A stretch of 5,582 bases of DNA from Thermoplasmata archaeon (GTDB lineage Archaea > Thermoplasmatota > Thermoplasmata > Lutacidiplasmatales > UBA184), in assembly GCA_030037875.1 (NCBI GenBank), contig JASHPV010000145.1:1-5582 (forward strand). The letters run 5' to 3'. The notes under the pieces are model-generated. The model was not told where the DNA came from, made no database searches, and was given only the letters and a program-made list of their open reading frames with translations. The translations under genes were made by a program, and so were the position numbers. Positions 1 through 5,122 of this stretch are shown in pieces; position 1 is the stretch's first letter, and every line of letters begins with the position of its first letter.

Positions 1-2
1 AC

Positions 3-83
3 GGCCGATTCATGGACAGAAACATTCACTATGACTTCGATGGAAGACGTATGGCAATCGACCTTCGTCGCCGGGTGCTTTGA
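3..83 (+). CDS. Possible C-terminal tail of an unknown protein (partial at the left edge)
   Basis: Reading from base 3, an open frame of 26 codons ends at the TGA at 81-83, 15 bases before the start of the AAA+ ATPase gene. Its peptide is charged, and a segment around MDRNIHYDFDG is followed by an arginine-rich end; I recognise no family. The short gap to the next start would suit an operon. Against it, the codons are less GC3-rich than those of the other genes and include AGA twice, and another + frame (phase 1) also stays open to a TGA at 130. This could equally be the leader of the ATPase gene. The call is tentative. Confidence 0.3.
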   Translation, partial: GRFMDRNIHYDFDGRRMAIDLRRRVL

Positions 84-90
84 CCAAGCT

Positions 91-94
91 GAGG
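91..94 (+). promoter_or_regulatory. Shine-Dalgarno for the AAA+ ATPase gene, deciding a TTG start
   Basis: GAGG lies 4 bases before the TTG at 99. It overlaps an in-frame TGA at 90-92, so translation of the ATPase cannot begin upstream of base 93. The TTG is the first start-type codon after that stop, and it precedes the conserved-looking N-terminal segment. Confidence 0.6.
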
Positions 95-98
95 ATCC

Positions 99-1139
99 TT
101 GGCTCCCTACACCTACGACCGCTACGGGTTGACCAGCAACCCGTTTCGCGAGCTCGCCAGCGAGAGCTTACAGGACGTCGAAATCTTCCACGTAAACCTG
201 AAGGTGGACGACCAGCTCCGCTCGATTCGCGAAGAGGTCCTCGAGAAGGACAATCGCGCCGTCGTGGCGATAGTTGGGGGCTACGGCTCGGGAAAGACAG
301 AACGGTTGCTGGTCTCGCAGGCCGAAGCGAAGGAACGCGGCGCCTTTTCGGTGTACCTGGACGTCACCGACAAGGCTACGTGGGTCCTCCGGAGCCTGTC
401 TCAGGAGTTTTTGAAGGCGGCCGCGGCGGCAAAGCTGACCAAGACGTTCTCCACGCCCAAGTGGGTCTCCAAAATGCAGGCTCTGGGGAAGATCAAAGAC
501 GAGAAGTACGACCCTGTACAGGCCGGCAATGATATCGCGGACGCATTGAACTCCACGGCGCCTTCCTTCCTGCTGCTCAACGACCTGCATAACCTGACCG
601 AGACGGACGAGGTCGACGCGTTTGGCAAGACGCTCCAGGAGCTATTCGACACAATTCGGCCGGGAGTCCTCTTGATGTTCGGGTGCTACACGAACTACCT
701 GGTTTGGCTCATCAAGAACCGTCCCGCGCTAGCCTCCCGGATTAACCGCGCGTTTACGCTTCCCAAGCTGACGACGGACGAGGCCGCGCTACTTCTCGCC
801 AAAAAGATGCTCGCGAAGCGGGTGGTCGAAGACCTGGATCCAATCTTCCCATTCGACCGTGAGGCCATCGCGGAACTCAATTCGAGCGCGTCGGGAAATC
901 CTCGGCGATTACTCGAGATGGCAGACCTCGCCATAGAGTATGGAATCGAGCATCGGTCGTACCGAGTAGACGCGGATGTGGTCCGGGCCGTCATTTTGGA
1001 TAAGGACATGGCCTCGATCCCCTCGGCCGCTAACGGGTCCTCGCTTCCACAGACGAATTCCTCCAAGGTAGAGGCCGGTCCCACGCAACGTACGCCCGTG
1101 ATACAACCCGGGGAACCCTCGACCCAAAGATCGCCCTAG
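99..1139 (+). CDS. AAA+ ATPase, ExeA/Orc1-Cdc6-like, with a non-canonical Walker B
   Basis: This is a 346-residue cytoplasmic P-loop ATPase. An N-terminal YGLTSNPF segment (residues 9-16) precedes a Walker A motif GGYGSGKT (60-67). The Walker B position reads FLLLNDLH (157-164). The lid resembles ExeA-type ATPases: an ALASRI segment with a candidate arginine (R214) is followed by a helical region and a sensor-2-like GNPRR (266-270). Residues from about 305 to the end are rich in Ser, Pro, Thr and Gln and look disordered. I see no winged-helix domain, which argues against a true Orc1/Cdc6 replication initiator, and no membrane segment. The start is TTG, fixed by an in-frame stop just upstream and a Shine-Dalgarno. 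The Walker B has Asn where the family normally has Asp, followed by Asp in the usual Glu/Asp place, so hydrolysis may be slow or the protein may act as a nucleotide switch. The substrate or partner is unknown. Confidence 0.85.
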   Translation: MAPYTYDRYGLTSNPFRELASESLQDVEIFHVNLKVDDQLRSIREEVLEKDNRAVVAIVGGYGSGKTERLLVSQAEAKERGAFSVYLDVTDKATWVLRSLSQEFLKAAAAAKLTKTFSTPKWVSKMQALGKIKDEKYDPVQAGNDIADALNSTAPSFLLLNDLHNLTETDEVDAFGKTLQELFDTIRPGVLLMFGCYTNYLVWLIKNRPALASRINRAFTLPKLTTDEAALLLAKKMLAKRVVEDLDPIFPFDREAIAELNSSASGNPRRLLEMADLAIEYGIEHRSYRVDADVVRAVILDKDMASIPSAANGSSLPQTNSSKVEAGPTQRTPVIQPGEPSTQRSP

Positions 1140-1142
1140 CGA

Positions 1143-2198
1143 CTACGGGGCCTTCGTCTCGACGAGGACGCCCACGTTGATCGCCTGTTCAGCGATGTCG
1201 GTGGCGTAGCTCGCTACTCGCCCGAGGCTGTTTACGATAGCGCCGAGCGCCAGCAGCTCCTCTCCCTTGCGGGTAGCCACTCGGTGAGACAGTGCGTCGA
1301 TCAGTTTCTGATGATGTGCGCCCGAATCGATCGTATGGTTGGCATTGTCCACATCACCCGTCATCAGGGCACTGAACGCCTTGTCGAGGATGCCGATGGC
1401 GCTGTTGGTGGCTTCCTCGAGGTCCTTGATGAGCTTCCCATCCAGCGCTTTCCCCCCCGAAAGAACGGGGACGGTGATCGCGATTCGTTCGGCGTGATCC
1501 CCGATGCGTTCGAGCAGCTTGGCCACGATCCGTTGGCCGTAGAGACTGACGGCGGAGTGCCCATTGGGTGAGATCGTTGGACCGGTGTGGGCGGAGAAGT
1601 ACTGCTTGGTGATCATCCAATAGAGTCGGTCCACGTCCTGATCCCTTTGAGACACGTCATGGGCCAGCGAGGCGTCGGAATTCTTGAGAGAAAGGATCGC
1701 GTCCTCGAGCATGGCGCGGACCATGAGATGCATGCGCCGGAGAGATTTCTCCGGACTGAGCTCGGAGGCGTCGGACAGGTCCTGGATTACGAGCACGTTC
1801 CGAGTCTCCTCGATAACCTCGGGGCCGATGACCAACCGGCAGAACTCCCGGGCGACGCGCCGGACGAAGGGGCCTTGGTCGGGTGCGAATCGTACTTCGA
1901 TGAGCCCGAATCCCGAGATGTAGGCGCCGATCAACTTTCGAAGGAGGTGTTCTCTCGCTTCTTCCCCCTTCTCTTGGAAGATCTTCCGTCGGACGGTCGG
2001 CTTCTCTACGGCGCGGTGCCGAACCGAGACCGATCCGTCGCTCTCGGTCTCGAGGAACAGAGTGTCGCCGGCCTTGAGTCCCGCCGCTTGGACCCACCGT
2101 TTCGGCAACGAGACGACGTAAGTGGACCCGCCCGCCAACTGGAGTTTCCGGCCCTCCACCTGAATCTCCCGTGGAGCCGTGGCAACGAAGGATTCCAC
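1143..2198 (-). CDS. phoU: AbrB/SpoVT-PhoU fusion, phosphate-signalling regulator
   Basis: The 351-residue protein opens with a SpoVT/AbrB-type beta-barrel DNA-binding domain (about residues 12-62; core GGSTYVVSLPKRW at 23-35, then GLKAGDTLFLE at 40-50). A helical part with two PhoU-like repeats follows. Repeat one carries RDQDVDRL (185-192) and the typical LERIGDHAERI (229-239). Repeat two ends with RVASYATDIAEQAI (327-340). In this family the acidic helix motifs bind metal clusters and PhoU restrains phosphate uptake and signalling; the fused AbrB domain is typical of archaea and suggests direct DNA binding. No pst transporter genes lie in the window. The GTG start is the only usable one, because the frame upstream has no start codon before a TGA about 34 bases away. 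The Shine-Dalgarno is poor: GGAG at 2214-2217 lies 15 bases from the start. The stop faces the ATPase stop across 3 bases. Confidence 0.93.
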   Translation of the reverse strand: MESFVATAPREIQVEGRKLQLAGGSTYVVSLPKRWVQAAGLKAGDTLFLETESDGSVSVRHRAVEKPTVRRKIFQEKGEEAREHLLRKLIGAYISGFGLIEVRFAPDQGPFVRRVAREFCRLVIGPEVIEETRNVLVIQDLSDASELSPEKSLRRMHLMVRAMLEDAILSLKNSDASLAHDVSQRDQDVDRLYWMITKQYFSAHTGPTISPNGHSAVSLYGQRIVAKLLERIGDHAERIAITVPVLSGGKALDGKLIKDLEEATNSAIGILDKAFSALMTGDVDNANHTIDSGAHHQKLIDALSHRVATRKGEELLALGAIVNSLGRVASYATDIAEQAINVGVLVETKAP

Positions 2199-2314
2199 GG
2201 GGTTAACCGTTCTCTCCGTAGACTCCGTATGTCACAGTCTCGCAACTAGGTACGCCCGCGTATACACACGGGATTCCCGGATGGCGGGGTGATGGAGTTG
2301 AAACCCTCACAACG
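2199..2314. other. Intergenic region between the SDR gene and the phoU-like gene
   Basis: This 116-base gap separates two genes on the - strand. It holds a TATA-like element with two short palindromes (2251-2279) and a perfect 8-base palindrome GGTTAACC at 2201-2208 just before the phoU start. I see no T-run that would serve as a terminator for the SDR gene, so read-through into phoU is possible. Confidence 0.5.
2251..2279 (-). promoter_or_regulatory. Probable promoter of the phoU-like gene with overlapping palindromes
   Basis: On the - strand a TATA-like TGTATAC covers 2260-2266. An archaeal start site would then fall near 2237, giving a leader of roughly 40 bases before the GTG at 2198. 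A perfect palindrome TACGC-CC-GCGTA (2251-2262) overlaps the TATA element, and a second, CGGGA-T-TCCCG (2269-2279), lies just upstream of it, where the BRE would be. Binding of a dimeric regulator to either site could block TBP/TFB. The palindromes are seen directly; their role as operators is inference. No purine-rich BRE is obvious. Confidence 0.35.
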
Positions 2315-3286
2315 TCATGCCAATCCAGCCTGCGTCCGGGAGGTCGCCAGGTATTCCTCCACGAGCGGCGGAATCCCTTCCCGATAAGTGGGAAACTCCA
2401 GCTTGACGTCCAGTTCGGCCTTCATCCGCTCGTTGCTTCCCCGAACGTCAGCGGCCGCGGTCTCTGCCGCAGCCCGCCCCACGATAAGGCCGGCCAACCA
2501 GACGGGAACCTTCCGGTGCGGCACAGGTGCCCCCAGTCCCTCCGCGACGAAAGTAACGAATTCTGCCTGACGTACGGGCTCGTCATCAACCACGACGAAT
2601 CGACGCCCTACCGGTCGGTGCTCGACCGCGGCTACGATGGCCCGAGCGACGTCGTGCACGCAGATGAGGGAGGAGAAGTTCTGGCCGCTGCCGACCAGCG
2701 CGAACCGTTTCCGCTGGATTCTCCGAAGGTAATCTGGGAACCACCCCTCGTTTCCGTAGATCAACCCCATGTGCAGGCTGACCAACGGGAGACCCCAGCT
2801 GTGGTGCGCCGCTTCCACGACCGGTCGAATCTGGGAGCCAATTCGGCCGAACCCGCGCGGCCGGATAGTGATGGGACTGTCCTCGTCGACGAAACGATCG
2901 GCCGAAGGGACCAGCTCGTCGAGACCGGTAAGCCAGACATAGGTTCCCAACGGCGAGTGTCCGTTCCGGATGGCCGTGAACAAGTTCTGGGTGAATCTAA
3001 CCCGACTCCGCCCCGCGGCCGTGGCACGCCGAGCCGTAAGACGGCCGTGGGGCCGGGACTGTGAGGCGTCCACTACGCTGGTGCAGTCTCCGAGATGGTC
3101 TTGCCAGGGGCCCGGCGTACCGAGATCGCCCAGAACGGGCTCGGCCCCCATCGCGAGGACCGCGGTGGCGCTCGAGTCGTTTCGGACCAGCGCGCGGACG
3201 TGGTGACCTCGGTCGACCAGCCGATGGATCAGGGGTTTGCCGACGAGGCCCGTCGCCCCGGCCACGAAGACGGTCTCAGGTGCCAC
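2315..3286 (-). CDS. Atypical SDR-family NAD(P)-binding protein (epimerase/dehydratase-like)
   Basis: The 323-residue protein has a Rossmann fold with the N-terminal motif GATGLVG (residues 10-16), a second-strand end reading RALVR (31-35) whose basic residues favour NADP, and GDL at 53-55. Later come the typical LIYGNEG segment (175-181), an FSSLICVHDVARAI stretch (204-217) resembling the family's cofactor/substrate edge, and a C-terminal ELDVKLEFPTYREGI (291-305) matching the usual SDR ending. The active-site YxxxK is absent: the aligned place reads F146-G-R-I-G150. This puts it among atypical SDRs, which may bind nucleotide without classic dehydrogenase chemistry. The GTG start is supported by GAGG 7 bases upstream, and a TGA 9 bases upstream closes the frame. 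No partner gene indicates a substrate. Family is confident; the reaction is unknown. Confidence 0.88.
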   Translation of the reverse strand: MAPETVFVAGATGLVGKPLIHRLVDRGHHVRALVRNDSSATAVLAMGAEPVLGDLGTPGPWQDHLGDCTSVVDASQSRPHGRLTARRATAAGRSRVRFTQNLFTAIRNGHSPLGTYVWLTGLDELVPSADRFVDEDSPITIRPRGFGRIGSQIRPVVEAAHHSWGLPLVSLHMGLIYGNEGWFPDYLRRIQRKRFALVGSGQNFSSLICVHDVARAIVAAVEHRPVGRRFVVVDDEPVRQAEFVTFVAEGLGAPVPHRKVPVWLAGLIVGRAAAETAAADVRGSNERMKAELDVKLEFPTYREGIPPLVEEYLATSRTQAGLA

Positions 3287-3293
3287 GGGCGTT

Positions 3294-3297
3294 CCTC
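3294..3297 (-). promoter_or_regulatory. Shine-Dalgarno of the SDR gene, deciding a GTG start
   Basis: GAGG is read on the - strand 7 bases before the GTG at 3286. It overlaps the in-frame TGA at 3296-3298, so no longer start is possible. This is good support for GTG over internal ATG or TTG codons. Confidence 0.65.
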
Positions 3298-3483
3298 AGC
3301 ATCCCCGAGCGAAGGGAAGGTCGAGGACGGCGGGGAGAACCCTTCGGACCGACGGGCTCGAGAACCCCGGCGATGCCACCATGAAGTCCCAAAAAGAGGA
3401 GGGCGGCTTACACTTTTTCCTCGGACCGGAAGGTTGGCCGTGCCCGGCGAACTTCGGGAGGCGGAAGGAGCTTCGAGTGGCAG

Positions 3484-3501
3484 TGTATCTTCATTTACCC
3501 T
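3484..3501 (+). promoter_or_regulatory. Candidate TATA region for the unknown protein gene
   Basis: Two weak A/T elements fall in the leaderless window. TGTATCTT (3484-3491) lies about 26 bases before a TTG at 3513, and CATTTACC (3492-3499) lies about 26 bases before the ATG at 3522. No good Shine-Dalgarno precedes either codon, so a leaderless transcript is plausible, as for the hydrolase gene at 4501. Which start is used cannot be settled by eye. Confidence 0.3.
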
Positions 3502-3521
3502 CCCTCACGTAATTGGGAAAG

Positions 3522-4430
3522 ATGTCCGCCGCCGACCGCGCCAGCCCCCTTCTGAGGCGGGTGCTGATGGCGGCCGGCTATCACTTGGAGGACCGCCCTC
3601 TCGGACTCCGCGCAATCCGGCGGGCTGACCGTCGGGCCGTCTTTGTAGTCGCTTCCGCTAGCTCCATCGAGGAGATCGCTTCTGAATTTCCCGACGAATG
3701 CGTCCGACGGACCATCGTATGCGCCGAAGAACCGGGAGAGCCTGCCCGAGCGTTCGCGGCAGAGCACGGGCTTGAAGTGCTTGTCCCGGAAACCCTGGGT
3801 TCCGCTTTGGGAGAGATGCTGTTGCTCGGGCCGCCTGTGGAAACCGCCGAGACCGCACCGCCAGGGCCCGTGACCGAGCCTCCGCTGGCCTTCCCCAACC
3901 AGGAGCGAACGATCCGTCCCCGGCTCACACGGGAGGACGCCGAACGCGTCGCGGGTGTGGATGGCTTCCGGTACACCCTCCGGCTCGTGCCGTACTACGT
4001 GTTCGCCTACCGGGTCCGAACGGCGGCTCCTCACGGGGGAGCCGGTCCCGTGACCGATCATCTCGCCGCGGTAAGCGCCATTTCGGGCAAGGTTGAGTAC
4101 TGGGAGAACCGCGAGCCGGAGTTCGTCGCGGAGATCGAGGAGCCTCACCAACGTCTGGAACCTTCGGTCACCGAAGAGACGGCGCTCCGGACCGCCGAGG
4201 AGTCCACTCGCCGCCGGCATACGGTCAGCGTCGACCATAGCGAGCAGCACGGCGGGGCATTGATCATCGAGCGACGCCGGGTCCCCCCGGGGCCGGAGGA
4301 CCTCCACTTCAGCCCCCCGGTGTTGGTTCATTGCCCCTACTGGTACGTAGAGAGCGCCGACGGGCGAGTCATTCTCGACGCGGTCACCGGCATCAAAACG
4401 CCCGAGAGCGAGGGAGACCCGGCGGCCTAG
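3522..4430 (+). CDS. Unrecognised protein with a duplicated PYY/PYW C-terminal module
   Basis: I do not recognise a named family. From the ATG the protein has 302 residues; a TTG three codons earlier, directly after an in-frame TAA, is an alternative start. Residues 1-100 look like a compact alpha/beta domain (AVFVVAS at 39-45, RRTIVCAEE at 62-70, LEVLVPETLG at 84-93) loosely recalling degenerate restriction-endonuclease-like folds, but with no visible D...ExK catalytic set. A Pro/Thr/Glu-rich linker (about 102-128) follows. The C-terminal half contains two related segments: LVPYYVFAYRV (155-165) ending in SAISGKVEYW (185-194), and LVHCPYWYV (268-276) ending in DAVTGIK (286-292). Similar aromatic PYW...DxxTGK patterns occur in small beta domains of other archaeal proteins. 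No signal peptide or membrane segment is seen, so it is probably cytoplasmic. The 70-base gap downstream contains a fresh promoter, suggesting it is transcribed separately from the hydrolase. Confidence 0.75.
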   Translation: MSAADRASPLLRRVLMAAGYHLEDRPLGLRAIRRADRRAVFVVASASSIEEIASEFPDECVRRTIVCAEEPGEPARAFAAEHGLEVLVPETLGSALGEMLLLGPPVETAETAPPGPVTEPPLAFPNQERTIRPRLTREDAERVAGVDGFRYTLRLVPYYVFAYRVRTAAPHGGAGPVTDHLAAVSAISGKVEYWENREPEFVAEIEEPHQRLEPSVTEETALRTAEESTRRRHTVSVDHSEQHGGALIIERRRVPPGPEDLHFSPPVLVHCPYWYVESADGRVILDAVTGIKTPESEGDPAA

Positions 4431-4472
4431 CCCGGGTCGTGCCGGCTCACCCCCGAATCGAGCGGCCCACCG

Positions 4473-4480
4473 TAAAATAA
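4473..4480 (+). promoter_or_regulatory. TATA box for a leaderless transcript of the hydrolase gene
   Basis: TAAAATAA stands out in a GC-rich gap. Its centre lies about 25 bases before the GTG at 4501, the usual TATA-to-start-site distance in archaea, and no Shine-Dalgarno precedes that GTG. Transcription therefore probably begins at or next to the start codon. The six bases before it are not purine-rich, so the BRE is weak. Confidence 0.7.
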
Positions 4481-4500
4481 TCCGGTCATCTCGGAATTCT

Positions 4501-5112
4501 GTGCACCTGGCTCAGTTCCTCATTGGCCCGCTCCAGAACTTCACCTATATCGTCGATGACGGCGAGGGAGGCCCGGCCGCGGTCGTGGACCCATCCTTCG
4601 GCGTGGAACCGGTCCTCGAGGCGCTCGACGAGCGGCGACTCAAAGTGGCCTACATCCTGAACACCCACAGTCACCAGGATCACTGGGCCGGGAACGCCGA
4701 TGTGAAAGGGCGAACCGGAGCGAAGGTGGTGGCGCATCGGCTCGCCCCGCTGGGCCAGGATATCTCCGTCGACGACGGGGATACGGTCGACGCCGGTCGC
4801 CTCCGTTTCCAGGTAATGTACACCCCCGGGCACAACCTCGACAGCGTGCTCTACATCTTCGACGGGCACGTCGCCACCGGCGACACGCTCTTCGTCGATG
4901 GATGTGGGCGCACCGACCTACCGGGAGGGGACTCGGGGACCCTTTACGACAGCCTGTTCTCGAAGGTCGTCCGGCTCCGCGACGCGACCGTGGTACTTCC
5001 GGGGCACGATTACGGCCCCACACCCACCTCTACGATTGGTCGCGAGAAAGCCCACAGCGAAGTGCTCAAGCCTCGCACCAAAGCCGAATTCATCCGTTGG
5101 ATGAGGGAGTAG
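4501..5112 (+). CDS. Metallo-beta-lactamase-fold hydrolase, ETHE1/glyoxalase II-like
   Basis: The 203-residue cytoplasmic metalloenzyme has a complete metal set: H56-x-H58-x-D60-H61 (in NTHSHQDHWAGN), H111 (TPGHN), D128 (ATGDTLF) and H169 (LPGHDYG). The segment GCGRTDL (134-140) and the later GHDYGPTPTSTIGREK (168-183) are hallmarks of the ETHE1 branch. The spacing from D128 to R137 and to H169 equals that from human ETHE1 D154 to R163 and to H195, as I recall that numbering. ETHE1-type persulfide dioxygenases use one iron to oxidise glutathione persulfide to sulfite; the related glyoxalase II enzymes hydrolyse S-acylglutathione with two metals. Many archaea lack glutathione, so the natural thiol may be another, perhaps coenzyme A or a cysteine persulfide. 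It is slightly shorter than ETHE1. The GTG start fits a leaderless transcript and the N-terminal strand. It is the first gene of a likely two-gene unit with cgi121. Confidence 0.92.
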   Translation: MHLAQFLIGPLQNFTYIVDDGEGGPAAVVDPSFGVEPVLEALDERRLKVAYILNTHSHQDHWAGNADVKGRTGAKVVAHRLAPLGQDISVDDGDTVDAGRLRFQVMYTPGHNLDSVLYIFDGHVATGDTLFVDGCGRTDLPGGDSGTLYDSLFSKVVRLRDATVVLPGHDYGPTPTSTIGREKAHSEVLKPRTKAEFIRWMRE

Positions 5113-5117
5113 GGGAG
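5113..5117 (+). promoter_or_regulatory. Shine-Dalgarno of the Cgi121-like gene
   Basis: GGGAG begins directly after the hydrolase stop (TAG at 5110-5112) and leaves 5 bases before the ATG at 5123. A Shine-Dalgarno here, beside a leaderless first gene, is the normal archaeal arrangement for an internal operon gene and supports cotranscription. Confidence 0.65.
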
Positions 5118-5122
5118 TCCCG

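Larger units (their letters stand above)
3287..3521. other. Divergent intergenic region
   Basis: This 235-base stretch separates the SDR gene (- strand) from the unknown protein gene (+ strand). It includes two A/T runs (AAAAAG near 3391-3396, CTTTTTCC near 3413-3420) and the candidate TATA elements of the + strand gene. I see no convincing TATA element for the SDR gene close to its start, so its leader may exceed 100 bases or its promoter may be weak. Short open frames here (3296-3382 on -, 3381-3512 on +) are simply in-frame upstream stretches of the two flanking genes and have no recognisable content. Confidence 0.45.

Noticed and set aside
80..532. + strand open frame of 150 codons overlapping the ATPase start
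   Set aside because: It is an out-of-frame, arginine-rich translation of the ATPase gene and lacks any motif.
99..1139. Orc1/Cdc6 replication initiator, with an origin nearby
   Set aside because: No winged-helix domain is visible, and no cluster of origin-recognition repeats or A/T-rich unwinding region lies in the flanking sequence.
1587..2249. Long + strand open frame (220 codons) opposite the phoU-like gene
   Set aside because: The opposite strand encodes a clear AbrB-PhoU protein; this frame has no recognisable motif and is a GC-rich shadow.
2516..3064. + strand open frame (182 codons) opposite the SDR gene
   Set aside because: It lies wholly antisense to a well-supported Rossmann protein and its translation shows no domain.
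3296..3382. Possible 28-residue leader peptide on - whose TGA overlaps the SDR gene's Shine-Dalgarno
   Set aside because: The arrangement is suggestive of coupling, but the start lacks a strong ribosome site, the peptide shows no regulatory codon run, and the frame is simply the one upstream of the SDR gene.
3381..3512. Possible 43-residue small protein on + ending directly before the TTG at 3513
   Set aside because: It is the in-frame upstream extension of the next gene, has no Shine-Dalgarno, and covers the region expected to hold that gene's promoter.
3495..4331. Long - strand open frame (278 codons) opposite the unknown protein gene
   Set aside because: It is antisense to a + strand frame with good codon bias and conserved-looking segments. 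Its own translation is Arg/Gly/His-rich without a fold-like pattern, as expected of a shadow in GC-rich DNA.
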